DNA of 19,915 nt from Flavobacteriales bacterium UBA5422 (GTDB lineage Bacteria > Bacteroidota > Bacteroidia > Flavobacteriales_D > Crocinitomicaceae): the NCBI GenBank assembly GCA_002409405.1, contig DHNG01000018.1, positions 30,523-50,437 on the forward strand. The letters are read 5' to 3'. This document shows positions 8,102-14,927 of the stretch, in pieces (position 1 is the first letter of the stretch; each line of letters starts with the position of its first letter). The position numbers and the translations under genes are program-made. The notes under the pieces were generated by a model. The model did no database searches. It was not told the DNA's origin and saw only the letters and a list, made by a program, of their open reading frames with translations.

Positions 8102-9184
8102 ATGAGCAAATTCAGAACCATTTGGACCACCGAAGATCGCTATGTGGAAGTAATTGATCAGAAAATTCTGCCGCATGAGTTGGTCACCCGAAAATTGTTG
8201 ACGTACAAAGATGCGGAAACAGCAATCAAAGATATGACGGTAAGAGGAGCACCATTGATCGGAGCAACTGCGGCATATGGGATTTATTTAGCGGTGCGGG
8301 AATTGGTGGAAAAACAACTGGACGGCTCATTTTTAGATGCCGCTTTTTCAGACTTGCGGGCTTCCCGTCCGACAGCGGTAAATTTGTTCTGGGCATTGGA
8401 TAAAATGCGTGATGCGTTAGACAATTCCGAAGGTGATTTTTTGCAAATAGCATGGGATACAGCGAACCAGATTGTTGAAGATGATGTGGAAACATGCCGT
8501 ATGATTGGTGTGCACGGATTACCGTTCATCGAAGAAATCGCTAAACGCAAAAAGGGGGATGTGGTCAATATCCTGACGCATTGCAATGCGGGAATGCTTG
8601 GATGCATCGAATGGGGAACGATTACTTCACCGATTTATCAGGCAATTGAAAAAGGAATAAAAGTACATGTTTGGGTAGACGAGACACGTCCGCGTAACCA
8701 GGGAAGTAACCTCACATGTTACGAATTAACCCGTCACAATGTTCCACACACATTGATCGTTGATAATGCAGGGGGGCATTTGATGCAGCATGGTTTTGTG
8801 GACATGGTGATTGTCGGAACAGACCGAACGACCCGAAATGGAGACGTTGCCAATAAAATAGGAACGTATTTGAAAGCATTGGCAGCAAACGACAACAACA
8901 TTCCATTTTATGTAGCACTTCCATCCACAACGTTGGATATGACCATTGAAAACGGATTCGACATTCCGATTGAAGAACGCAATCAGGATGAGGTGCGCTA
9001 TATGATTGGGAAACAATCCAATGGAGAAATCGGTTCTGTATTGATCTGCCCGGAGACGACACAGGCCAGCAACTATGGATTTGATGTGACTCCTGCACGA
9101 CTGGTGACCAAGATCATTACCGACCGTGGGGTATGTAATGCTTCTGAAGAAGGGTTGCTGGAATTGTTCCCGGAGTATAAATAA
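8102..9184 (+). CDS. mtnA: S-methyl-5-thioribose-1-phosphate isomerase
   Basis: A 360-residue enzyme of the methionine salvage pathway: it isomerises 5-methylthioribose-1-phosphate to 5-methylthioribulose-1-phosphate. The fold is that of the eIF2B alpha/beta/delta family. Family signatures are MTVRGAPLIGATAAYG near residue 43, THCNAGML with catalytic C161, DNAGGHLM, and GTDRTTRNGDVANKIGTY with catalytic D241, followed by PSTTLD. Length is normal. The ATG at 8102 follows an A-rich tract with GGA in the 22-base gap after lon, so the two are probably one transcript; no other salvage gene is within the window. A relative acting on ribose-1,5-bisphosphate is the main alternative, but the motifs fit MtnA better. 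Confidence 0.93.
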   Translation: MSKFRTIWTTEDRYVEVIDQKILPHELVTRKLLTYKDAETAIKDMTVRGAPLIGATAAYGIYLAVRELVEKQLDGSFLDAAFSDLRASRPTAVNLFWALDKMRDALDNSEGDFLQIAWDTANQIVEDDVETCRMIGVHGLPFIEEIAKRKKGDVVNILTHCNAGMLGCIEWGTITSPIYQAIEKGIKVHVWVDETRPRNQGSNLTCYELTRHNVPHTLIVDNAGGHLMQHGFVDMVIVGTDRTTRNGDVANKIGTYLKALAANDNNIPFYVALPSTTLDMTIENGFDIPIEERNQDEVRYMIGKQSNGEIGSVLICPETTQASNYGFDVTPARLVTKIITDRGVCNASEEGLLELFPEYK

Positions 9185-9193
9185 GCAGTTAGT

Positions 9194-9239
9194 AAACAGA
9201 ACTTTTATTGAATTCCATCAGTAATTTGTCCTGTTTTTT
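9194..9239 (+). terminator. Possible terminator after mtnA
   Basis: Imperfect stem AAACAGAAC (9194-9202) with GTCCTGTTT (9228-9236), eight of nine pairs, a long loop of 25 bases, and a T-run to 9239. The loop is long, so this is only a weak candidate. Confidence 0.35.
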
Positions 9240-9281
9240 CAATATATTTACCCTGAAATATAATTCAATGGTAATTATTTT

Positions 9282-10079
9282 ATGAAACATATAATAGTTT
9301 TTGTGCTTGTAGGAATATTCTCTTTTTCCACGCAGGCACAGAGAGATAATCAATTAAAACAACAAAAAATGAAAATAGAAGTTTGGAGCGACATTATGTG
9401 TCCGTTTTGCTACATAGGAAAACGCAATTATGAAGCGGCTCTTGCACAATTTAAGGATGCAGAGCACATTGAACTGGTTTGGAAAAGCTTTCAACTGGAT
9501 CCGACAGTTCCGCAGGGAAAGATCGAACAGAGTACATACGAATACCTGGCAGCTCGAAAAGGATGGAGTATGGAGCAATGCAGGGAAATTCATGCATCGG
9601 TAACACAGACGGCTAAAGCTGCAGGTCTGACGTATGATTTTGACAATGCGAAGGTATCTAATTCATTCAACGCACACCGGATTATTCAACTGGCGAAGAC
9701 AAAAGGATGGGGAGACCAGGCAGAGGAACAATTTTTTAAGGCGTATTTTACGGATGGAAAAGACCTGAACGATAAAAAAGACTTGTTAGAAATTGCAACG
9801 TTAATTGGTTTGACAGAAGCGGAGGTAGAAACGGCATTAACAGATCAAACTTACGAAGATGCTGTGAAAGCGGATATCCGTGAAGCAGGACAATTAGGAA
9901 TTCAGGGAGTTCCTTTCTTTGTAATGAACCGTAAGTATGCTGTTTCGGGTGCCCAGGCGCCGGACGTGTTTTTACAGACAATTGAAAAAGCATTTGAAGA
10001 GTGGAGAAAAGACAATCCGGGAAGCCCGTTCCAGGTGATCGAAGGAAAGGTGTGTACTCCGGACGGAACATGTAATTAA
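9282..10079 (+). CDS. FrnE-like DsbA-family oxidoreductase with N-terminal signal peptide
   Basis: A 265-residue protein. From residue 30 onward (MKIEVWSDIMCPFCYIGKRN) it is a textbook FrnE/DsbA-like thioredoxin-fold protein: redox pair C40-x-x-C43, helical insert, cis-Pro loop GVPFFVMN, SGAQ and the usual C-terminal region. FrnE proteins act on protein disulfides and have been tied to oxidative-stress resistance. A late Cys pair (KVCTPDGTC, near the C-terminus) could form a second redox site. Residues 1-29 are additional: MKHIIVFVLVGIFSFSTQAQ reads as a cleavable signal peptide, then an A-rich linker. The ATG at 9369 is the usual start of the family and sits behind an A-rich tract, so a cytosolic form starting there is possible. 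I chose 9282 because the signal peptide is convincing. A clear terminator follows. Confidence 0.9.
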   Translation: MKHIIVFVLVGIFSFSTQAQRDNQLKQQKMKIEVWSDIMCPFCYIGKRNYEAALAQFKDAEHIELVWKSFQLDPTVPQGKIEQSTYEYLAARKGWSMEQCREIHASVTQTAKAAGLTYDFDNAKVSNSFNAHRIIQLAKTKGWGDQAEEQFFKAYFTDGKDLNDKKDLLEIATLIGLTEAEVETALTDQTYEDAVKADIREAGQLGIQGVPFFVMNRKYAVSGAQAPDVFLQTIEKAFEEWRKDNPGSPFQVIEGKVCTPDGTCN

Positions 10080-10092
10080 TTAAAAACAAAAC

Positions 10093-10125
10093 AAAAAAAC
10101 CGCATCAGCTGATGTGGTTTTTTTG
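10093..10125. terminator. Bidirectional rho-independent terminator
   Basis: A-run, then CCGCATCA/TGATGTGG stem (10100-10107 and 10110-10117) with a very tight AGCT apex, then seven T. It lies between the convergent FrnE-like and VOC genes and suits both strands. Confidence 0.88.
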
Positions 10126-10135
10126 TTTTAATGGC

Positions 10136-10663
10136 TTACTTGGTTGTTTTGCTTCCGAGTTCTTTTCCTAATTTCTCGTATTCAATATCATTCGGTTCCC
10201 ACAACTCAATCTTGTTGCCTTCAACATCCAGAATGTGAACGAACTTTCCATAATCATACGTTTCAATCTTATCCAATACCGTTACACCGCTGTTTTCTAA
10301 TTCTTTTACGAGCGCCTCCAGGTCAGCAACCCGGTAATTGATCATGAATTCCTTTTCAGAAGGTTCAAAATACTTTGTATTTTCATTGAACGGACTCCAT
10401 TGAGTATGCCCTTTTTTGGAAGGATCTGCTCCCTGGTGCCATTCAAATACAGCTCCATACGGATTGGTGTTCAATCCCAGATTTTGTGCATACCACTCCC
10501 TTACTTTTTCGGGATCTTTACATTTAAAAAAGATACCGCCGATACCTGTTACTTTTTTCATATTACTTGTTTCGTTGAGATGTTCGTTTGTTAGTACTGA
10601 CTTAAATGCAAAACCTGAAAAGAAGGATGTTGCAATTGCGATCGTGAATACAGCCGTTTTCAT
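10136..10663 (-). CDS. VOC (glyoxalase/dioxygenase fold) protein with N-terminal signal
   Basis: A 175-residue protein. From the internal Met at residue 35 (MKKVTGIGGIFFKCKDPEKVREWYAQNLGL) it is a single vicinal-oxygen-chelate domain: FEWHQ, INYRVADLEALVKELENSGV, YGKFVHILDVEGNKIELWEP. The last segment supplies the conserved metal-ligand Glu. Members include glyoxalase I, extradiol dioxygenases and antibiotic-binding proteins; the substrate cannot be told. Residues 1-22 (MKTAVFTIAIATSFFSGFAF) are hydrophobic and look like a signal peptide or anchor, unusual for this family. An upstream in-frame codon at 10672 adds only three residues. Starting at the internal ATG (10561) would give an ordinary cytosolic VOC protein of 141 residues; the sequence does not decide between the two. 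Confidence 0.85.
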   Translation of the reverse strand: MKTAVFTIAIATSFFSGFAFKSVLTNEHLNETSNMKKVTGIGGIFFKCKDPEKVREWYAQNLGLNTNPYGAVFEWHQGADPSKKGHTQWSPFNENTKYFEPSEKEFMINYRVADLEALVKELENSGVTVLDKIETYDYGKFVHILDVEGNKIELWEPNDIEYEKLGKELGSKTTK

Positions 10664-10723
10664 ACAGACCAAAGATTAAGGTTATTACTGACTCCCGGAT
10701 TGTCCGATGATCCGCGATACAGA

Positions 10724-10731
10724 CAAATATA
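10724..10731 (-). promoter_or_regulatory. Predicted -7 box for the VOC gene
   Basis: TATATTTG on the minus strand matches TAnnTTTG, 60 bases upstream of the ATG at 10663. No TTG lies at the right distance, so only the -7 element is supported. Its location favours the longer, signal-bearing form being transcribed. Confidence 0.4.
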
Positions 10732-10843
10732 GAATAAATTCAACAGGGTAATATTTACAGGATGATAAAATTGCTCACCGATGATTTTTGCTTGATTGAA
10801 CCCACATGGATTGGTTCATCATAATGCTATTTTCACAACACAA

Positions 10844-13480
10844 TTACATCTTTCCCGCCACTACAAAGGCCTTTTTAGAGACGAACTCACTTCCGCCATT
10901 GATATTAAAGGCTTCCATTAAAAGTACATACGTTCCGATCGTTGCTTTCTGTCCATCCTCCCGGATTCCGTCCCAAATAATAGTTCCGGTCAATCCCAGT
11001 AATTCATTTTGAGAAACGGTCTTGACAATGCGTCCCCTGTCATCATAAATCTGAATGGTAGCAAGCATTCCCGGTGTGTTCATCTGGTAATTGATTTGCA
11101 GTACATCTTCAAACCCGTCATTGTCGGGAGAGACGGTTTCACTTGACAAGCTAACCTCTCCGTTATAAAGAGCAGGATAATACTGGGAATTTTTTCCTCC
11201 TGGTGTGGCAAAACCGATTGCTTCTGCAGCTGTATGCCAATTGTTAGATGCTTGTGTAGGAAGGTTGGGATCCATGCGTTCCAATGAACGGCCGTCTTTA
11301 CTGTCCAACAGTTTGAAGTGCCATTTGGAAGAATAAATCAATTGATCCATAATGGCATCAACGGTGTCGATGAATACAAATTTTTCAAACATGACGATCA
11401 CACTACCGGTATCATTCGACAAGGTTGGAAGGGTCAGTTGGTAGAATTTACCTAAGGTAGTTGCAGGATAATTGTTGATCACAAAATTAGAGTCAGCACC
11501 AATGACCACGTAATCATTCGGGTAGATTAAATAGTTGGAAGAAATAAGCTTGTGATCAGTAATGACACCATTATTGAAACGTGCAATTTTCCATCCCTTC
11601 AGGTCGATAATCTTGTCAGACTTATTGTACAACTCCACCCAATCACTGCCTCCTGTATACTGATCAAAGAGTACCTCATTGATGACCACATCGCCACTAT
11701 CAGCTTCAGCAGGAAGTAAAAACTGATCTGTCGGATTGCCAATATTTCCCCAGCAATCCTGTACGCCGTTAATGGTAATTGTATACAATTGGCTAGGGGG
11801 AATGACTTCTGCCAATTGAATGGTGAATGAAATAGGATATTCTGTCAGAATGGTTCTTCCGGTTTCTGTTAAGGAAGGAGAAATGCTGACTAATGCAGTA
11901 CTCAGCGCGGTTGAGTCAACCGGTTTGTTGAATGTGATTTGCACTTGACTCGGAGAACTTACAGCGGTAGCATAAATGAAAGGTGCTTGTGTATCCGGAT
12001 TGGTGTTGTAAACGGAATTCTGTGAACCGGGTGTTCCTCCGAGAGCAGCTACAGAAGCTTTCCAGTTAGATGCCTGAGAACAGGGCGCGATCGGATTAAT
12101 GCGTTCGATGGTCCATCCGCCGTCTTTTTTTGCCGGATCCTGGTACCAGTCCAGTGTGTAAGAAATTTTATCTAGCTGCAGATTCGTATTGTCTGTAATC
12201 ACAATGTCATCAGAAGAGTTGTTGAGGCTGGGAAAGCTTGTCACGCCAACAGATCCTGGAAATTCAGGAACCGATGAAGTCGGGCATAATACAAGGTATT
12301 CGCCAGGGAGCAGCCAACCTGTCTGAATCGTCCCGAATGTTGCATTATCACCCAGTTTCCAACCGGAGACATTAAACACTTTATTGCTGACGTTATAAAT
12401 TTCTACAAATTCTGCCTCTGGCAAACCGACAACAGGAGAAGGATCAGCCATGAATTCGTTGATAAGGACATCTCCCGGAACAGGAATTTCAGCAACCAGG
12501 TAAGTAACATTCAATGATTGATTAGCAGATGCATTCCCATTCACGTCTTCAATTCCCGAACTCGTCAAGGTATAGGTATTCCCGTTAATCAATGGATTCG
12601 TTAACTGCAAGTGAACCAGCGCAGGATTGACCCCGTCAAGTGTTGCAGTTGAAATGCTGTTGAACGGAATGAGGTCATAATTAGTGATGTCTTCAGCAGT
12701 TGCCGGAGTAACGGCTTCGGAAAAAATCACATCCAGTTGTGTATCATTGATAATCTGAAGAGAAATCATCGTCGGAGGATCTGTATCAATGATTTCATCC
12801 CCTGCATACACGTTGTCCAGGTAAAAACGGGTAATATTACCCGATGTATAGGTATTCAGATATCCGAAATGTGTCCCTGAAGGAATGGCTGTTTCTGAAC
12901 CGTTGGCTGCAAGGCTATAGTTTATTCCTCCTGCAAAATCAATAAATAATGACCAGTTTCCGGCATTGTCACGAATTACTTTCACACCTATTTGAAAAGC
13001 CGCGGCAATTGTTCCGTCTGCAGATGCACAGATTTGAGTGGTCACACCACCATTTCGCTGCATCAATCGAACAGCATCTGTTGAAAGTGCTTCTCCCAGT
13101 TGCAGGTAAATTCCATCCGGATCGGTAGTGAGGTCTGCTGATTGGGATGTCAGGTAAATTCTTCCGAAATTACTGGAAGATCCTGCAAAGTTTTGACGTA
13201 CCCAACAACTCCATTCTTTTCCGTTAAAATCAGTGAGGGTATGCGGTGTGGATAGATAAGATGTTCCTGCAACAGATGCATTCAACTGTAATTGCTGCGA
13301 TGTATTGACGATGTAATCTGCAACTGTTCCGTTCCAGGAAGGATTTGAAGTGAAATTTCCATCTGAAAAATCGTCCGATAACTGCGCATGGCCAATGGAT
13401 GTAAATAAGATGAAAAAAATCACAAAAGCAATCCTCTTTGAGAAGGTATTTAACACAGCGTTATTTTTTACAAAATTCAT
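10844..13480 (-). CDS. Lamin-tail-domain surface protein with FlgD-like C-terminus
   Basis: A secreted multidomain protein of 878 residues. Residues 1-33 are a signal peptide (RIAFVIFFILFTSIGHAQ). Residues 34-228 are lectin-like beta-rich sequence (DDFSDGNFTSNPSWNG). Two Ig-like/SbsA-type modules begin near residues 230 (DPPTMISLQIINDTQLDVIF) and 495 (APFIYATAVSSPSQVQITF). Each is followed by a lamin-tail domain: near 335 (GDVLINEFMADPS.., FVEIYNVS, LSGW-like VSGWKLGDN) and near 594 (GDVVINEVLFDQ, WVELYNKSDKIIDLKGWKI). The C-terminal 100 residues (SPDNDGFEDVLQI ... WDGIREDGQKATIGTYVL) resemble FlgD-type Ig/gliding-associated C-terminal domains used in Bacteroidota surface proteins. A longer frame reaches 13558 but adds 26 residues ahead of the signal, so 13480 is chosen. 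It diverges from asd with 76 bases between. The function is unknown; envelope or extracellular nucleic-acid/matrix binding is a guess. Confidence 0.85.
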   Translation of the reverse strand: MNFVKNNAVLNTFSKRIAFVIFFILFTSIGHAQLSDDFSDGNFTSNPSWNGTVADYIVNTSQQLQLNASVAGTSYLSTPHTLTDFNGKEWSCWVRQNFAGSSSNFGRIYLTSQSADLTTDPDGIYLQLGEALSTDAVRLMQRNGGVTTQICASADGTIAAAFQIGVKVIRDNAGNWSLFIDFAGGINYSLAANGSETAIPSGTHFGYLNTYTSGNITRFYLDNVYAGDEIIDTDPPTMISLQIINDTQLDVIFSEAVTPATAEDITNYDLIPFNSISTATLDGVNPALVHLQLTNPLINGNTYTLTSSGIEDVNGNASANQSLNVTYLVAEIPVPGDVLINEFMADPSPVVGLPEAEFVEIYNVSNKVFNVSGWKLGDNATFGTIQTGWLLPGEYLVLCPTSSVPEFPGSVGVTSFPSLNNSSDDIVITDNTNLQLDKISYTLDWYQDPAKKDGGWTIERINPIAPCSQASNWKASVAALGGTPGSQNSVYNTNPDTQAPFIYATAVSSPSQVQITFNKPVDSTALSTALVSISPSLTETGRTILTEYPISFTIQLAEVIPPSQLYTITINGVQDCWGNIGNPTDQFLLPAEADSGDVVINEVLFDQYTGGSDWVELYNKSDKIIDLKGWKIARFNNGVITDHKLISSNYLIYPNDYVVIGADSNFVINNYPATTLGKFYQLTLPTLSNDTGSVIVMFEKFVFIDTVDAIMDQLIYSSKWHFKLLDSKDGRSLERMDPNLPTQASNNWHTAAEAIGFATPGGKNSQYYPALYNGEVSLSSETVSPDNDGFEDVLQINYQMNTPGMLATIQIYDDRGRIVKTVSQNELLGLTGTIIWDGIREDGQKATIGTYVLLMEAFNINGGSEFVSKKAFVVAGKM

Positions 13481-13556
13481 CCGGGTGTAGTAATCATTAT
13501 TCTTGCTAAATATAGTAAATTCGCTTGAATTATATAAATCATTAATTTTTGTCGTC

Positions 13557-14543
13557 ATGAGAATCGCAGTCGTTGGTGCAACAGGAATGGTCGGAACAGT
13601 AATGCTCCAGGTATTGAGAGAGGAAAATTTTCCCGTTACGGAACTGATTCCGGTTGCTTCTGAGAAATCCGTCGGACAAGTCCTTCACTTTGGAGGAATT
13701 GACTGTCCTGTTGTTGGTTTACAAACGGCTGTCGATATGAAACCGGATCTGGCGATTTTCTCTGCAGGAGGAGATACTTCCTTGGAGTGGGCACCAAAAT
13801 TTGCTGCGGTCGGCACAACAGTGATTGACAATTCTTCTGCCTGGAGAATGGATCCGACTAAAAAACTGGTCGTCCCGGAAGTAAACGGACACGTATTGAC
13901 AAAAGAAGACAAAATTATTGCCAACCCGAATTGTAGTACCATTCAGCTGGTGCTTGCGTTAGCTCCTTTGCATAAGGAATATGGTGTAAAACGGGTAGTT
14001 GTTTCTACCTATCAATCCATTACCGGTACTGGTGTGAAAGCAGTAGAGCAAATGGAGAATGAACGGAATGGGATTGCCGGTGACATGGTGTATCCGTATC
14101 CGATTGATAAAAATTGCCTTCCGCATTGCGATGCATTTCTTGAAAACGGATATACCAAAGAAGAAATGAAGTTGACCAATGAAACAAAGAAAATTCTGGA
14201 TCCGGCGATTAATGTAACGGCAACTGCTGTTCGTGTCCCGGTTGTCGGTGGGCATTCAGAGGCAGTGAATATTCAGTTTGAAAACGATTTTGAGGTAAAT
14301 ACGGTTCGCAAGTTATTGCATGAAACCCCGGGCATTACGTTGAAGGATGATCCGACGACAAATACCTACCCGATGCCAAAGTATGCCGAAGGGAAAAATG
14401 ATGTGTTTGTAGGTCGAATCCGACGAGATGAGTCACAATCGAATACAGTAAACATGTGGATTGTTGCGGATAATCTTCGAAAAGGAGCAGCAACGAATGC
14501 TGTTCAGATTGCTAAATTATTGATTGAAAATAAGTTGGTTTAA
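13557..14543 (+). CDS. asd: Aspartate-semialdehyde dehydrogenase
   Basis: NADP-dependent enzyme of 328 residues that reduces aspartyl phosphate to aspartate semialdehyde, feeding lysine/diaminopimelate, threonine and methionine synthesis. The start MRIAVVGATGMVGTVML carries the nucleotide-binding GxTGxVG loop. SAGGDTSLEWAPK and DNSSAWRMD follow; the catalytic Cys is C126 (ANPNCSTIQL) and the acid-base His is H233 (GGHSEAVN). The end reads VADNLRKGAATNAVQIAKLL. A TTG further upstream at 13503 would add 18 atypical residues; the ATG at 13557 matches the family. It diverges from the lamin-tail gene. The 3' end and downstream 76 bases are duplicated 308 bases further on. Confidence 0.97.
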   Translation: MRIAVVGATGMVGTVMLQVLREENFPVTELIPVASEKSVGQVLHFGGIDCPVVGLQTAVDMKPDLAIFSAGGDTSLEWAPKFAAVGTTVIDNSSAWRMDPTKKLVVPEVNGHVLTKEDKIIANPNCSTIQLVLALAPLHKEYGVKRVVVSTYQSITGTGVKAVEQMENERNGIAGDMVYPYPIDKNCLPHCDAFLENGYTKEEMKLTNETKKILDPAINVTATAVRVPVVGGHSEAVNIQFENDFEVNTVRKLLHETPGITLKDDPTTNTYPMPKYAEGKNDVFVGRIRRDESQSNTVNMWIVADNLRKGAATNAVQIAKLLIENKLV

Positions 14544-14619
14544 TTTTCTGGTGAATCCACTAAGTTGCAAAGCGTTTACCATCCATTACTTTTGGATGTC
14601 TTTGTGAGCAACCACTCAG
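14489..14619 (+). repeat. Direct repeat copy 1 (asd 3' end plus downstream spacer)
   Basis: 131 bases covering the last 18 codons and stop of asd and 76 bases beyond. The first 63 bases are identical to copy 2 and the remainder differs at six positions. It contains a small hairpin CATCCA/TGGATG (14580-14585, 14593-14598). Copy 2 lies exactly 308 bases downstream. Confidence 0.95.
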
Positions 14620-14729
14620 GTAACACTTTTCTTTTGTCCGGTTATTACCAATCTCAGAAATTTCAATTAGCAGATTGATTTTATTCAATTGACAGGATGC
14701 TTATTAGCTAATACGTCGCTCTACAAAAT

Positions 14730-14757
14730 CTTCGCGTCTTCGCGTCTTGGCGAGCAA
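14730..14757 (+). repeat. Short tandem repeat, CTTCGCGT units
   Basis: Two perfect 8-base units CTTCGCGT (14730-14745) followed by a diverged CTTGGCGA and AGCAA. The related string GTCTTTGTGAGCAA occurs in both copies of the asd-tail repeat. It resembles intergenic GCGTCTTTGCG-type repeats that I recall as common in Bacteroidota; that recollection is unchecked. Confidence 0.6.
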
Positions 14758-14767
14758 TAAGTTATGA

Positions 14768-14851
14768 ATTGCTACGGACAATGTTTTAAGAGGAGGAGCA
14801 ACGAATGCTGTTCAGATTGCTAAATTATTGATTGAAAATAAGTTGGTTTAA
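14768..14851 (+). pseudogene. Decayed duplicate of the asd C-terminus
   Basis: In the frame corresponding to asd, this stretch encodes IATDNVLRGGATNAVQIAKL and seven further residues before TAA, against IVADNLRKGAATNAVQIAKL in asd. An in-frame TGA lies just upstream (14765-14767), and homology fades before it. It has no start and is a remnant, not a gene. The first 31 bases match asd at about 22 positions, while the last 55 coding bases match perfectly. Confidence 0.8.
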
Positions 14852-14927
14852 TTTTCTGGCGACTCCACTAAATGGTAAAGCGTTTACCATTCATTACTTT
14901 TGGATGTCTTTGTGAGCAACCACTCAG
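14797..14927 (+). repeat. Direct repeat copy 2, reaching the CDF stop codon
   Basis: About 125 of 131 bases match copy 1 at a fixed offset of 308 without gaps. Its right end, CCACTCAG, contains the TCA that is the stop codon (TGA, minus strand) of the convergent transporter gene at 14924-14926. A weaker match extends left to about 14766. In the hairpin, one stem base changed from C to T, leaving a G-U pair on the plus-strand RNA. Confidence 0.95.

Larger units (their letters stand above)
14544..14923. other. 380-base non-coding spacer between convergent asd and CDF genes
   Basis: No credible gene. It holds the downstream part of repeat copy 1, about 140 bases of unique AT-rich sequence, a short GC-rich tandem repeat near 14730, and repeat copy 2 with a decayed asd tail. 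No T-tract terminator is visible for either neighbour; the small hairpins within the repeats may serve instead. Confidence 0.75.

Noticed and set aside
3442..10663. A novel defence or toxin-antitoxin system among the stress genes
   Set aside because: Every gene here has a clear housekeeping or redox family; no nuclease, toxin or effector pair is present.
10797..10818. Hairpin TGAACC/GGTTCA downstream of the lamin-tail gene
   Set aside because: Six-base stem without a T-run on either strand; not enough for a terminator call.
13503..13556. TTG start for asd adding 18 residues
   Set aside because: The nucleotide-binding motif of this family begins at the very N-terminus; MRIAVVGATG at 13557 is the normal start.
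14544..14923. Insertion sequence or attachment site as the cause of the asd-tail repeat
   Set aside because: No transposase, terminal inverted repeats or integrase is visible; the repeat follows the gene end rather than a target-site pattern.
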